The position numbers and the translations under genes are program-made. Below are positions 11,179-21,456 of a DNA stretch of 64,000 nt, piece by piece. Source of the DNA: Candidatus Altimarinota bacterium (GTDB lineage Bacteria; Patescibacteriota; Gracilibacteria; BD1-5; UBA2023); assembly GCA_014377305.1 (NCBI GenBank), contig JACMPW010000005.1, forward strand, positions 62,001 to 126,000, in the 5' to 3' direction. The first letter of the stretch is position 1, and every line of letters begins with the position of its first letter. Under the pieces are notes generated by a model that saw only the letters and a program-made list of their open reading frames with translations, did not search any database and was not told the DNA's origin.

Positions 11179-12540
11179 TTAATCCATACTGACTCGTCGC
11201 ATCTTCTCCTCGCTCATCGGCACATCTGATATGATGAAGTCGCGAGATGGATGGTAAAATGAGAGAGCATCTGTACCTACCTCAGCGATCACCGCATCGA
11301 GTACATTATCGAGAGGCATCTCGATCTGAGTTCCTCGATCCATATCCTTGAGTTGGCAGATTCACTTCTTCGCCTCCATGATACCGATGACGATGACAAA
11401 CCGAGCACCGACACGGTTTGCTTTTTTGAGTTGTACCTTGATCGATGGAGTACCGAGCCCGAGGAGTGAGTTGAGTCATTTTTTGCGAGCCTCGATATTG
11501 AGAGGGAGGGCGAGTTTCTTGGCCTCGTCACCGAGCTGCATGATGTAGAGGTGTATTTTGTCTTTGTTCTTCAGCTGTACTCCTCGTTCGATCATCGCCT
11601 CGATGAGACGCTCCGCACCAAATGCGAACCCAACGGCAGGAACCTCAGTCTTGTATCCGATACTCTTCGCGAGGCCATCGTAGCGACCTCCACCACCCAA
11701 TGCATCTTGTGTCCGACCTGATCCATCTACGAGCTCCCATACCGTATGTGAGTAGTAGTCGAGACCTCGTACGAGGGTATGATCCTCTTCATATTTGACT
11801 CCGAGGATATCGAGATATTCCTTCACCTTAGTGTAGAATTCGAGGGAGTCCTTTTTTAGGAAATCAGTCATCTTCGGTGCTACCTTGAGGAGTTCCTTCA
11901 CATCAGCATTTTTGGAATCCAATAGTCTGAGTGGATTTTTTTCGAGTCGAGCGAGATCGGTTTCATCGAGGAGATGTTTTTTGTTCTCGAAAAATGAAGC
12001 GAGCTCGATCAAATATTTCTCTCGTTCTTTCGCCACTCCAAGGGAGTTGATTTTGACCGTATACGTCCCTGCGAGCCCCAGACCATCGAGGATCTGAGCC
12101 ATAATATAGATTGCCTTAGCATCGAGGATCGGGTCGACCTCACCGATGATCTCGGCTCCGATCTGGTGGAACTGTCGATAGCGACCCTTTTGAGGTCTAT
12201 CATAGCGAAAATGTGGCTCGATATAGTAGAGGTATACTGGCTGTGGCTCCTCGAGCATGTGTTCGAGGTACGCACGCATCACTCCAGGAGTACTCTCAGG
12301 CTTCATCACGACTTCTCGCCCACCCTTATCAGTGAAGTCGAACATCTCCTTTGTCACGATATCTGATCCATCACCGGTGGAGTGTGTTATGAGTGACTTG
12401 AGCTCGAGGATCGGAGTCGTGATACGAGTGAATCCGTTGGTTCGGAATTCGTGACGAGCTACTTTTTTGAGAAAAGTGAAGTACCGTTGATATTCACCGA
12501 ATATATCTTGCATTCATCTGACTCGTGGAGGTATTTCCAT
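11179..12540 (-). CDS. hisS: Histidyl-tRNA synthetase
   Basis: 453 residues, a class II aaRS of usual length. The start at 12540 restores the family N-terminus PPRVRGMQDIF, with TGA 12514-12516 as the glycine. Motif 2 is seen as FRYDRPQKGRYRQFHQ and the HisA motif as LVRGLDYYSHTVWE. GGGGRYDGL and AVGFAFGAERL follow. The C-terminal anticodon-binding domain carries two more TGA glycines. It charges tRNA-His. The upstream palindrome at 12592-12619 separates it from the preceding reverse-strand gene. Confidence 0.95.
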
Positions 12541-12591
12541 GGTATTGTTATGGTTATTGGATCTAACTAGAACTGACAAAAATTCTCGAAA

Positions 12592-12619
12592 CTCCCGAAT
12601 TGATATATCAATTCGGGAG
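12592..12619 (-). terminator. Perfect 28-nt palindrome between two reverse-strand genes
   Basis: Two 14-base arms (CTCCCGAATTGATA and its exact complement) abut with no spacer. It lies after the stop of 12676-13128 and before hisS. No clear U-run follows directly, so it may be a terminator or an RNA stability element. Confidence 0.5.
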
Positions 12620-12675
12620 GTGAGGTAATACAAGAAGAGTATATGGAAAAATCAGCGAAAGGCAATATTTAGCTA

Positions 12676-13128
12676 TTATTTTTGATTCTCAATAGCTGCC
12701 AAGTAAATTGTATGGACTCTATTTTGTATAGGTATACTCGCTATAGTCATCTGAGTTTTTCACACTTCTTTCCAATATAATATGTGGGTTGAATGGATTG
12801 GTTCAAGACTCCACGCAGGTACCTCATCTGGTTTCTTTTTTTCAAAAATCAAGATATCAAAAGTGCCAGAATCTTCTTTTGTAATAAATACAATGTTTCA
12901 TACTTTACTATTAAATTGAGAGACACTGGCCTCAATAAAATGGAGTATATATTCATCGAATTTCCAGTTTCCGAGAAGAACAATTGGAAATGAATTTGCA
13001 GCAACAGTATCTGCAAAGAATGTATGATAGTTGTCTATTGGTCACTCTTGAAAGTATATATCACGTATTACTCCAAATTTTAATATCTTTCGAGCTCCAG
13101 ATGCTGCGAGTGATTCAGAAAATTCCAT
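12676..13128 (-). CDS. Hypothetical protein
   Basis: 150 residues, complete only with UGA = Gly (TGAs within FQEGPID, SKVGNIV and KEVGKTQ). Soluble and mixed alpha/beta in appearance (GNWKFDEYILHFIEAS; TFDILIFEKKKPDEVPAW), with no transmembrane segment or known motif. AT-richer than its neighbours. It is divergent from gatA and upstream of hisS. Function unknown. Confidence 0.65.
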
Positions 13129-13233
13129 ATAAATAATGTTAATTAATATAATAATATATATTATTATATTTTGTCAAAACTTGTTTTATATTTCTTTTTC
13201 ACTATACTCGTGAAATACTCACTCATAAACAAA

Positions 13234-14676
13234 ATGGACTACAAAAATCTCTCTCTCACAGAGCTATCCGATCTCATAAAAAGTGGTAAAACCACGAGTA
13301 AAGAAATATATAATTATTTTCTCGAGCGAACAAAACAATACAACGACGAATTGAATGCGTTCAATACCCTTCCTTCTCAAATACTTACCCCCGCTAAGGG
13401 AGTTATGGGAAATAGTCTCCCAGTAGCTGTAAAAGATATATTCTGTGAGAAAGGAATCCGTACGACGGCGAGCTCGAAGATGCTCGAGAACTTTTTTCCG
13501 CCATATGAATCAACCGTCACTCAGAAGATGAAGGAGGCTGGATTCGTCTCATTCGGCAAAACTAATATGGATGAGTTCGCAATGGGAGGAAGTGGTGAGA
13601 ACTCAGCTTTTGGTCCTGCTCACAACCCATGGGATCCCACTCGTATTCCTGGAGGATCATCATCAGGATCGGCAGTTGCAGTAGCGGCTGGACTCGTACC
13701 AGCCGCTCTCGGGACAGATACGGGTGGATCGATCAGACAGCCCGCGAGTATGTGTGGGATCGTCGGATTCAAGCCTGGATATGGTCGCAACTCTCGCTAT
13801 GGAGTGATGGCGATGGCATCATCGCTCGATACTCCAGGATACTTCACTCGGACAGTCCGCGATGCAGGATTCCTCTATGAGGCGACTGCCTGACATGATC
13901 ATCGTGACTCGACATCACTCACGGCTGAGACGAGACTCGATCCTGTGATATGGGAGCGATCAGATCTCCAGTGAGTCAGAGTCGGGATAGCCCGAGAATA
14001 TAGCGTGGATGGTATCAATCCGGGTGTCCGAGCTGCTATCGATACCGCTGTTGCAAAAATACGCGAACTCGGTGCTGAGGTCATCGATATATCACTCCCA
14101 CACACAGAACATGGGATATCTGCATACTATACAATCTGTCCAGCAGAGGTCGCATCCAATCTTGCCCGATATGATGGGATCCGATATGGTGAGATCACTG
14201 GAGCTTGAGGAGATATCGTTGCCAATAGGTCCGAGGCACTCGGAGATGAGATTCAACGTCGATCTCTCGTCGGATCATATGTCCTCTCTTCTGGATTCTA
14301 TGATGCCTATTTCCGGAAAGCGACTGCAGTACGAGAACTGATTCGTCAGGACTTTGCGAACGCATTTGCCCTGGTAGATGTCATCGTGACTCCGACAGCA
14401 CCAACTGTTGCATGGCGAATCTGAGCAAAGGGAACTGATCCGCTCGCACTCTATCTCGAGGATATATTCACGATCCCGGCTTCACTCGCAGGTATCCCAG
14501 GACTCACAGTACCAGTAGGATACGCTTCTCCTACTGATGATGCTAGCGTCGATCTCCCCGTCGGACTCCAGATCCTCGGTCCACTCCTCGGAGAACAACA
14601 GGTGCTCATGGTGGGCAATGTGATCGAGCAGGCGATGCGGGGAATCGTGGAGAGCAAAAAACCAAAAATATGGTAA
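13234..14676 (+). CDS. gatA: Aspartyl/glutamyl-tRNA amidotransferase subunit A
   Basis: 480 residues from ATG 13234 ([12 protein letters not shown]). An upstream TTG at 13171 would add a hydrophobic stretch absent from the family. The amidase-signature triad is visible: Lys in AVKDIF, cis-Ser in GGSSSGSA, and nucleophile Ser in [15 protein letters not shown] glycines are at 13891, 13972, 14206 and 14422. GatA supplies ammonia to transamidate misacylated tRNA-Gln/Asn; gatB and gatC are not in the window. It overlaps the next gene by 7 bp. Confidence 0.95.
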
Positions 14677-15239
14677 CCAATCTCATCCGTTGTCCATGGT
14701 GTGGTATCACCGACCAACTCTACGTTGACTACCATGACAATGAGTGGGGAGTCCCTGTGCACGATGATCGGGTTCTTTTTGAGTTCCTCAGTCTCGAGTG
14801 ATCACAGGCAGGACTCTCATGGATCACAGTGCTTCGCAAGAGGGAAGAGTATCGATATCATTTCCAGGATTGGAATATCGAGAAAATCTCGAAAATGACC
14901 GATGAGGTACTTGAAAAAATACTCCTCGATCCAGGAATTATCAGGAACAGACTCAAGATATATTCCGTGAGAAAAAATGCGATCACTGCTCTACGTATTC
15001 AACAAGAATTTGGGAGCTTGGATGCATATTTTTGGAATTTTGTGAATCACAAACCTATCATCAATCATCCTCAGACAATGAGTGACTTTGTAGCAAAATC
15101 CGAGATTTCACAAACTATCTCTAAAGATCTCAAAAAACGAGGAATGTCATTCGTTGGATCAACGATCATATATGCCCATATGCAAGCAATAGGTATGGTG
15201 GATGACCATATTGACACTTGCTGGAAGAGCATAACATAA
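14670..15239 (+). CDS. tag: DNA-3-methyladenine glycosylase I
   Basis: 189 residues, the usual length. Zinc ligands of the Tag family are present (Cys in RCPWC, His in DYHDNEWG, C-terminal His and Cys in DDHIDTCW). The core LEGSQAGLSWITVLRKR has its Gly encoded by TGA 14799, an invariant family glycine. It excises 3-methyladenine from DNA. The 7-bp overlap with gatA indicates co-transcription. Confidence 0.95.
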
Positions 15240-15343
15240 CACTACTTACTTCATTATTTTCGTAGCGAGTCACTCTTTTAGATCAGATTCTGATGATTCG
15301 CTGTATTTTTGCATATTCTAGCAAAATATGCTAGTATGATTGT

Positions 15344-15697
15344 ATGGATCAACAACTCATACAAAAAATCAACAATTTTGCTATTCTTCCTTTTAGAGCA
15401 GCTCAATCTATCATCATAGATCTTGCTAAACAACTCACTCAAAATAATGAGGATATTTTTTATCATATTAGTATCACGCTCCCGAATCTCACAGAGTGAG
15501 CCCTCGACCAGTCGATACTCACCAATATCTATAGAGATATCGTAGTTGGGAGTGATACAGTAGATCGAGAAACTCAGGAACGGTTGGTCGCATCTCTCAC
15601 GGCGAGTCACGATACTATCACTCTGATGCTCCAAAAAGAAAAAGAAGAAAGAGAAAAAGAAATCTACTGACTTAGTAATATTATATCTATTTTATAA
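15344..15697 (+). CDS. Hypothetical protein, helical with charged C-terminus
   Basis: 117 residues with two TGA glycines (PNLTEGALDQ; EIYGLSN). Predominantly helical, with a Lys/Glu run near residues 96-108 that suggests a short coiled coil. No transmembrane segment or known motif. It lies 12 bp upstream of the next gene and is probably co-transcribed. Function unknown. Confidence 0.65.
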
Positions 15698-15708
15698 CTC
15701 TATATTTT

Positions 15709-16551
15709 ATGTGAGCTGAATCTCCACAGAGCCTAGAGTCTAGATTGACACAATTTGGTCTGAAACTCAAAAATACTCCTGAAGTGGCTCAAAAGGTAGA
15801 ATCTCCAGTAAAAGATACTATTGCGGGCTCATCACTTGACCCAAAAAAAGACCCACAACATAATCCGCTCACTGCATGATGAAAAGAGGAACAGGATCTC
15901 TCAGGTAATCGCGAATTCATATCTAAATGAGATGTGCTTGCTACTTTCCGTGCTGAATATCAATGACTATTTGCATGAAAACCAGATCTAAATATGAGTA
16001 TTGAGTGAACACAATCCACAGGATATATAGTAGTTATCGATGCCCAGAGAGCATCACTCCAGCTCACTCCAGATACTACGGTAGCCCAAAAAGAAGAGAT
16101 GATCAGGACTTTACTCGTCCAGCAACTCATAGCACGACTCTGAGATGTTGTTGGTAATCCATCGATATATGATGTGTGATTCACTGATCGGCTCAATACG
16201 GGCTATGCTGATCTCATGGCCGCTAAGTCGTATCTCAATACTCTCGGATGAACACACTCACAGTCTCTCACAGGACTTATCGATACAACTATAGCTCGTA
16301 TGCAAGAGGTATACAAGGGCACAGTGCAAAATTTTTGAGTAAAGAATAAGGATCAATGATATGATATAAATATGGTTACAGCAAGAGCTACGAAACTCCT
16401 TCTATCAATACAAATCGAAAATATTAAAACCTGAGAATTCTATACAGTTCGTGGACCAAAGATGGGAGAGCAACCATTTGCGAGCATAGTAGATGCGAGA
16501 TCTCTGATCGCAGCAGATATTGCAAAAAATGGAAATCAGAAACAAGTGTAG
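15709..16551 (+). CDS. Hypothetical soluble protein hidden by ~13 in-frame UGA codons
   Basis: 280 residues from ATG 15709 to TAG 16549. The second codon is TGA, and about twelve more TGAs follow, so no long frame exists under the standard code. The first ~70 residues are Pro/Ser/Lys-rich and probably disordered (HNPLTAGGKEEQDLSG). The rest is helical/mixed (TGYIVVIDAQRASLQLTP; GLIDTTIARMQEVYKG). No signal peptide or known motif. It ends at a strong bidirectional terminator. Function unknown. Confidence 0.75.
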
Positions 16552-16570
16552 CCATATATAGAGTTTGTAT

Positions 16571-16611
16571 ATTATAAAAACCCTACTGAAATTCAGTAGG
16601 GTTTTTATAAT
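16571..16611. terminator. Bidirectional intrinsic terminator
   Basis: A near-perfect hairpin (arms ATTATAAAAACCCTACTGAA and its complement) has an A-run on one side and a T-run on the other. It lies between convergent genes 15709-16551 and 16620-16901. Confidence 0.85.
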
Positions 16612-16619
16612 ATACTATA

Positions 16620-16901
16620 TTAGTATTGGCGAGCTGGACGCTCCTCACGAGGTTGAGCCTCGTTGACAGCGAGCTGTCGACCTTCTACCTCACGACCGTT
16701 CATTGCTTCGATAACTGCAGCCATATCAGCCTCGTTAACGTCAACAAAACAAAAACCTTTTTTACGACCTGTTTCACGGTCAGTTGGCCAGAAAAAGTCT
16801 GCTACTGGAGCAACTTCTTCGAATAATGCACGGAGATCCTGTGCATCGATGCGGAATGGAACGTTTCCAACGAATAATCGTTTTGTACCTGCTGTACTCA
16901 T
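16620..16901 (-). CDS. RNA-binding protein, single RRM domain
   Basis: 93 residues from ATG 16901 (MSTAGTKRLFVGNVPF). RNP2 is LFVGNV and RNP1 is KGFCFVDV, with correct spacing for one RRM. The C-terminus is short and Arg/Glu-rich (QPREERPARQY), like bacterial and cyanobacterial cold-inducible RRM proteins. An in-frame start at 17003 would add 34 residues lacking RRM similarity and was rejected. Probably an RNA chaperone. Confidence 0.9.
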   Translation of the reverse strand: MSTAGTKRLFVGNVPFRIDAQDLRALFEEVAPVADFFWPTDRETGRKKGFCFVDVNEADMAAVIEAMNGREVEGRQLAVNEAQPREERPARQY

Positions 16902-17033
16902 AGAAAGAAAAGAGAGAAAATAAACGCCGCTTCTGATAACGCTCTTTCGGTCTATGGACGCGGAGAGGAAACATAATTCGACGAGACATATTCTATCCAG
17001 CATCTGACAAAAAGCAAATCTCGATTTTTTGCA

Positions 17034-17061
17034 TTGCTTTTCGCTCTCGCTTTGCTATACT
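17034..17061 (+). promoter_or_regulatory. Candidate promoter of uppS
   Basis: TTGCTT (17034-17039), a 16-nt spacer, then TATACT (17056-17061), 23 bp upstream of the uppS ATG. One of a recurrent set in this window. Confidence 0.6.
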
Positions 17062-17084
17062 CTCGGTATCTTTTTGTATACAGT

Positions 17085-17765
17085 ATGCTCCAACATATAG
17101 GACTTATCATGGATGGGAATCGTAGCTGGGCTCGCGACAATCATCTCCCTCAGCTCGAGTGACATCGTAGAGGATATAATAATATTGAGACAATCATAGA
17201 TGCATGTCTGGAGAGGAATATTGCGTTCGTGAGCTTTTGGGCACTCTCAGATGACAATATTCGTGAGCGATCAGATATAGAGGTATCCTATCTATTCGAT
17301 CTATTGACAAGAGGTATAGCGAAGCTAGTAGAACAATCAAATGCTAAAAATGTCCGACTCTACTTTGTCTGAGATCGGATCCTCCTGAGATCTGATTGTC
17401 TGGATGCTCTCACGATAGCAGAGAAAGAAACTGAAAACAATACTCTCATGACAGCTATATTTGCGATATGATATGGTGGACAAGAGGAGATCGCTCGTGC
17501 TGTATGTGCACTTGCTCGTACGGGGGTAGATATGACACAAATAACTCAAGCAGATATTCTCATATATCTGGAGACGAGCCAATTCCCCCCACCAGACCTC
17601 ATAGTACGTACTGGTTGACATGTTCGTCATTCAGGATACTTCCTCTATCAGAGTCCATATGCGGAGTATTATTTCTCTTCTCATAATTGGCCAGATTTTT
17701 CTCCTGAGGATATTGATCTTGCTCTCGGTAGCTACTCAAGCCGAGTGAGAAAATTCTGAAAATAA
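17085..17765 (+). CDS. uppS: Undecaprenyl pyrophosphate synthase
   Basis: 226 residues, cis-prenyltransferase family. The N-terminal catalytic loop GLIMDGNRSWA and the C-terminal signature IVRTGGHVRHSGYF, followed by QSPYAEYYF, are both present. The second Gly of RTGG is TGA 17613. It makes the C55 lipid carrier for cell-wall precursors, in line with the WecA/MraY-like transferase and murC in this window. The convergent gene begins immediately at the stop (17766). Confidence 0.95.
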
Positions 17766-18038
17766 TTATACAGATTTCTTTGGCTCTTCATACATCGGGA
17801 GATTGTATGGATTTTCTTTTGTTCATCATGTTTTTTTCATGACTTCAGCGTTTCGTCTGTCTCGCTCATGATTCTCTATACTCATCACGTCAGCTCATGG
17901 AGTTGGTGCATTGCGTCATTTTTTTATCTGTTGCTTGAGAAAGTCGAGTCACATACGTATGACTCGTTGTCCCATAGTTTCTTGTTGTTCGGGTTTCTTT
18001 TTTGTATCTGGTGGAGTGTAGGTTTCGAGTCGAGCCAT
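17766..18038 (-). CDS. Small hypothetical protein
   Basis: 90 residues, charged and Pro-rich at both ends (MARLETYTPPDTKKKPEQQE; NLPMYEEPKKSV), with four TGA glycines, two of them adjacent. No membrane segment. It abuts the uppS stop and lies 8 bp downstream of folD, so it is probably in the folD transcript. Function unknown. Confidence 0.65.
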
Positions 18039-18046
18039 ATATAGTA

Positions 18047-18889
18047 TTATTTAGATTGTATGAGAAATGCTTTCCAAGTATTCTCGATGAGAGTTGCGAC
18101 GGTCATCGGGCCGACCCCGCCTGGGACAGGAGTGATAGCTTGCACATAGTCCTTGAGATCGTCATAGTCCGCATCTCACCTCCCTATTCCATCTACAAAA
18201 GTAGAACCTACATCAATGATGATTGATGTAGGAGAAACCATTTCTCTCTTCAAAAATCATGATTTTCCGATCGCTACGATGATGATATCTGCTTGTTTTG
18301 TGATTTCAGCGATGTTTTTTGTACTGCTATTGCAGCTCGTGACGGTAGCTCAGGCATTGGTCAGCATGAGTGCCATCGGCTTGCCGACGATATTGGATCT
18401 GCCGATCACGACGACATTTTTTCACTTCGCATCGATCTGGTAATACGAGAGCATCGTCATGATTCATTTTGGAGTACAACTCCAGAGCCCGTCATGTCCG
18501 AGGAACATATTGCCAATTTGTGTTTTCGTGAATCCATCTACATCTTTGTCTGGATCGATACAGTCTATGACGGCGTATCGGTCGATATGGTTTGGGAGAG
18601 GGGACTGGACGATGAGTCCATGGATTTTTTCATTTTTGGATAGTGTGGAGATCTCTCGCTCGAGTTCTGACTGACTGATCGTAGTAGGGAACCGGTAGAG
18701 ACCAAATCCCATACCTACTTCACGTGCCCGTTTTTCCTTCATCCGTATATATGAGAGTGAGGCAGGATTGTCGCCTATGAGGACGACAGCGAGCATAGGT
18801 CTGAGTGCGATACCCGAATATGTGATTTCACTTTTTATTTTTTCGAGGATGGTGGAAGCGACGAGTCGTCCATCGAGGATAGTAGTCAT
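18047..18889 (-). CDS. folD: Methylenetetrahydrofolate dehydrogenase/cyclohydrolase
   Basis: 280 residues. Family signatures: [14 protein letters not shown] (catalytic Lys region), [30 protein letters not shown] (NADP-binding) and [10 protein letters not shown]. The start at 18889 gives [12 protein letters not shown] as expected. TGA glycines lie in the frame, including after SCTPK. It interconverts methylene- and formyl-THF for purine and formyl-Met synthesis. Candidate promoter: TTGCTT-N15-TATAAT at 18897-18923. Confidence 0.95.
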
Positions 18890-18896
18890 GAGAGGG

Positions 18897-18923
18897 ATTA
18901 TAGCAAAAAGAATCAAAAAGCAA
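18897..18923 (-). promoter_or_regulatory. Candidate promoter of folD
   Basis: On the reverse strand TTGCTT (18918-18923), a 15-nt spacer, and TATAAT (18897-18902), 8 bp before the folD ATG. A very short or leaderless message is implied. Confidence 0.55.
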
Positions 18924-18952
18924 AAAAAAAGCCCACCGAAGCGGGCTTTTTA
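18924..18952. terminator. Bidirectional terminator hairpin
   Basis: AAAAGCCC-ACCGAAGC-GGGCTTTT with A and T tracts on the two sides, between folD upstream sequence and the gene 18999-19289. Confidence 0.65.
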
Positions 18953-18998
18953 GTACCATTCCCTTGTATACTCCTTTTCACCTACAAAATGTAGGAAA

Positions 18999-19289
18999 TT
19001 AGAGAATGATGGAGGTAGAAAATCAGATTGCGATCAGCTCAGAACGGTGCCTGAAGGCTGTACTGAGGTCCTTGCGAACCGTGTACAAGTATGCCGTAGC
19101 CGAACGAGCAAGTTTAGTGCCCGTTGTTTCCAGAAAATGTACCAACCGTTTTGGGTTAATTAAACCCTTCAGACTGGTCCATTTTTTTTTGAGGCTACCT
19201 GCGTAGATGACCCCATCTTGCTGGATTGATGCAAGGATATTGTCAAGTGTGACACGATCCTGTTTTTTCTTATCAACTTTCTTAGCCAT
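18999..19289 (-). CDS. Small basic protein with foreign-looking expression signals
   Basis: 96 residues under code 25. The only TGA is codon 89 (19023-19025), which would be the natural stop in the standard code (product of 88 residues ending RSELIAI); readthrough adds GFSTSIIL. It is preceded by a strong Shine-Dalgarno (AGGAGGGG, 6-7 bp before ATG) and a canonical TTGACA-N17-TATGAT promoter, both unlike its neighbours. Codon use is also atypical (mixed CTG/TTG/CTT Leu, GGC/GGG Gly). Lys/Arg-rich, no known domain recognised. Likely a recent acquisition from a standard-code organism (inference). Confidence 0.75.
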
Positions 19290-19373
19290 TTTTGTCCCCT
19301 CCTAGGGAATGATATCAATCAAATTGAAGTTGAGACCGTTATGGCTCTTTGAACTCTTTTTGACGATTCTCTT

Positions 19374-19402
19374 ATCATAGACTTTCTACCCATATTTGTC
19401 AA
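19374..19402 (-). promoter_or_regulatory. Canonical sigma-70-type promoter
   Basis: On the reverse strand TTGACA (19397-19402), a 17-nt spacer, TATGAT (19374-19379), about 85 nt upstream of the ATG at 19289. It differs from the TTGCnT-N16 promoters of native genes. Confidence 0.75.
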
Positions 19403-19419
19403 ATTTATTTTTAAGAAAA

Positions 19420-19447
19420 TTGCGTTTGGGGTTTTGTTCAATATAGA
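19420..19447 (+). promoter_or_regulatory. Candidate promoter of superoxide dismutase gene
   Basis: TTGCGT (19420-19425), a 16-nt spacer, TATAGA (19442-19447), 32 bp before the sod ATG. Divergent from the promoter at 19374-19402. Confidence 0.45.
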
Positions 19448-19479
19448 TATAATAGAATACATCACTAACGCATTTTCCT

Positions 19480-20064
19480 ATGTTCACTCGTCCACTTCTC
19501 ACATACGCCATCGATGCTCTCTCTCCTCATATCAGTCAGGAAACTCTCGAGTTCCACTCTGGCAAACACCATCAGACCTATGTCGACAATCTCAATCGTC
19601 TTGTTGCGGGTACGGATCACGAGTCGCAGACTCTCGAACAGGTCATCCATACGAGCAAAGGTGGCATATTCAACAATGCAGCCCAAATATGGAATCATAC
19701 ATTCTACTTTGACTCGCTCGCACCAATAGCTCATCATATCCCATCTCGTGAACTCTATGCGGCGATCGAGGCCAAGTGGGGAGATCTCGATGTGTTCATG
19801 GCAGAGTTCGACAAGGTAGCACTCGCAACATTCGGCTCTGGATGGGCGTGGCTCGTAGCGAATTCTGACGGATCACTCGATATCATCTCGACATCGAATG
19901 CAGCAACTCCCCTCACAGATATGACTCTCACACCACTCTTGACCTGTGATGTCTGGGAACATGCATACTATATCGACTATCGCAACTCTCGTGTCAAGTA
20001 TCTCGAGAATTTCTGGAAAATAGTGAACTGGAATATGGTATTAGATAGGTATAACACAAAATAA
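19480..20064 (+). CDS. sodB: Superoxide dismutase, iron type
   Basis: 194 residues, no TGA. Metal ligands are His in [12 protein letters not shown], His in IWNHTFYF, and Asp and His in [11 protein letters not shown]. Gln in [14 protein letters not shown] is the Fe-SOD-type outer-sphere residue (Mn enzymes have GGHxNH here), so iron is the likelier metal. No signal peptide, so cytoplasmic. Followed by a strong terminator. It indicates exposure to oxygen despite a reduced gene set. Confidence 0.93.
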   Translation: MFTRPLLTYAIDALSPHISQETLEFHSGKHHQTYVDNLNRLVAGTDHESQTLEQVIHTSKGGIFNNAAQIWNHTFYFDSLAPIAHHIPSRELYAAIEAKWGDLDVFMAEFDKVALATFGSGWAWLVANSDGSLDIISTSNAATPLTDMTLTPLLTCDVWEHAYYIDYRNSRVKYLENFWKIVNWNMVLDRYNTK

Positions 20065-20068
20065 TAAA

Positions 20069-20103
20069 AAGCCCTCTTAGGTAATCTGAGAGGGCTTTTT
20101 ATT
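20069..20103. terminator. Bidirectional terminator after sodB
   Basis: AAAAAGCCCTCT ... AGAGGGCTTTTT hairpin with flanking A/T runs between convergent sodB and the transferase gene. Confidence 0.85.
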
Positions 20104-21223
20104 ATTTCTTTTTTACTTTTTCGAGTATCTCTGTGAGGAATATAGTGATCATGGCGATAATAACAAATAGTATGATCTTGCCCAGAGTTGGGAGCCATAT
20201 AGCAGCAATTCCGAATACTGTCGAGAGAGAATAGACGATCCATCTGATCTGTGATTGGGTGAGTCCGAGCTCCATCAGACGGTAGTGGAGATGATGAGTC
20301 TGATCTCACTTCATAGGATTTTGCCCCTGGAGGATGCGAGCTGTGATGACATAGACAAAGTCGATGAGATAGATCCCGAGTACTGCCATAGCAGTTGCAA
20401 TCTTGCCACCTCAGATGATCGCGAGAGTAGCTATGAGAAATGCGAGCATAATAGTGCCAGAGTCACCCATGATCACTCTACGAGAGATATCTGATCGAGT
20501 CAGAGCATAGGCGATTGGGATGATGATCGCGAGGATGGCGAGGAGGAATCTACTATTTTCCTGACTCGCGATGGTAGTATCTGTGAGATAGAGCTTCACC
20601 GCGAGACCTGCGAGTATCACGAATGTGATCAGAGCAAATCCGCCAGTCAGACCTGGCACTCAGTCCGAGAAGTTCACCGCGTTGAAAACTATGACATACC
20701 AGATGATAGTCACGAGTACTGGGATCCAGTAGACGAGAATATGGAGAGATCCTATAGTAAAGGTAGAAAAAAACTCGTCGAGAGGAATAATCCCACCGAG
20801 GATATGACTCATATATGAGATCTTGATACTCGTGAGTCCTATAATCGCTCCGACTCATATCTGCATGAGGAGTCTGGCTATCGGAGGGATCCTCACTCTA
20901 CTCTTGCCGATAGTATCGAGATCATCGACGAATGACACCATCGAGATGATGACTCCGACAACGAGGATGATCGTGAATCTGTGTATGAGGAGTCATGAGA
21001 ATCCACCAAAAAATATCACAAGAGGTGAGAGAATCAAAAGAGTCACGATAATAGCAATACCAGCTCCATATGGTGCAGGGAGTCTTCAGCTCTCACTCGG
21101 GTAAAGGTGTGGACGATCGAGAATATCGTATCGGCGTAGCAAAAAAGAAACACTAGAGAGGATAAGTGGAGATACGATAAGTGATGTGATAAAAATGAGT
21201 GCGAATTGGAGGATGGGAGACAT
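20102..21223 (-). CDS. Polyprenyl-phosphate glycosyl-1-phosphate transferase, WecA/MraY family
   Basis: 373 residues with ten to eleven transmembrane helices. Family motifs: FVDDLDTIG (Asp pair), FNAVNFSDGVPGL (Gly = TGA), IMGDSGTIML, and THHLHYRLMELGL, the His cluster typical of the WecA/TagO branch. It would transfer a sugar-1-phosphate from a UDP-sugar to undecaprenyl phosphate, at the start of a cell-surface polymer. The start at 21223 (MSPILQFALIF) is preferred over 21271. WecA/TagO type is favoured over true MraY from the His motif, but the substrate is not certain. Confidence 0.88.
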
Positions 21224-21456
21224 TTGGTGATTTTTAGTACTTTCTGAGTCTAGCCATTTACTTTTTGACAAAAAGTAACAAAAGTCTTTGAGATCTTCTA
21301 TGCTCTACCCTCAAGGGTATATATAATTTTGTTATCTGTATTCAGCTCATTTTCTAGAATTCTAAACTAAGGTATATTTGAAATTCTTGCGAAAACTTCA
21401 CTGACAGATATACAAAATTCATATAAACGAAGAAGCAATCCGAAATAAAATAATGG
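21224..21456. other. Intergenic region with a 21-nt inverted repeat
   Basis: 233 bp between two reverse-strand genes. It contains TTACTTTTT-GAC-AAAAAGTAA at 21258-21278, a 9-bp-arm inverted repeat that embeds a TTGACA-like hexamer. No open frame with coding character was seen. Confidence 0.5.

Noticed and set aside
13171-13233. TTG start extending gatA by 21 residues
   Set aside because: The extension is hydrophobic and absent from GatA; ATG 13234 gives the family N-terminus.
16902-17003. Upstream start of the RRM protein at 17003
   Set aside because: The extra 34 residues are unlike RRM proteins and would cover upstream regulatory sequence; the ATG at 16901 begins directly at a normal RRM N-terminus.
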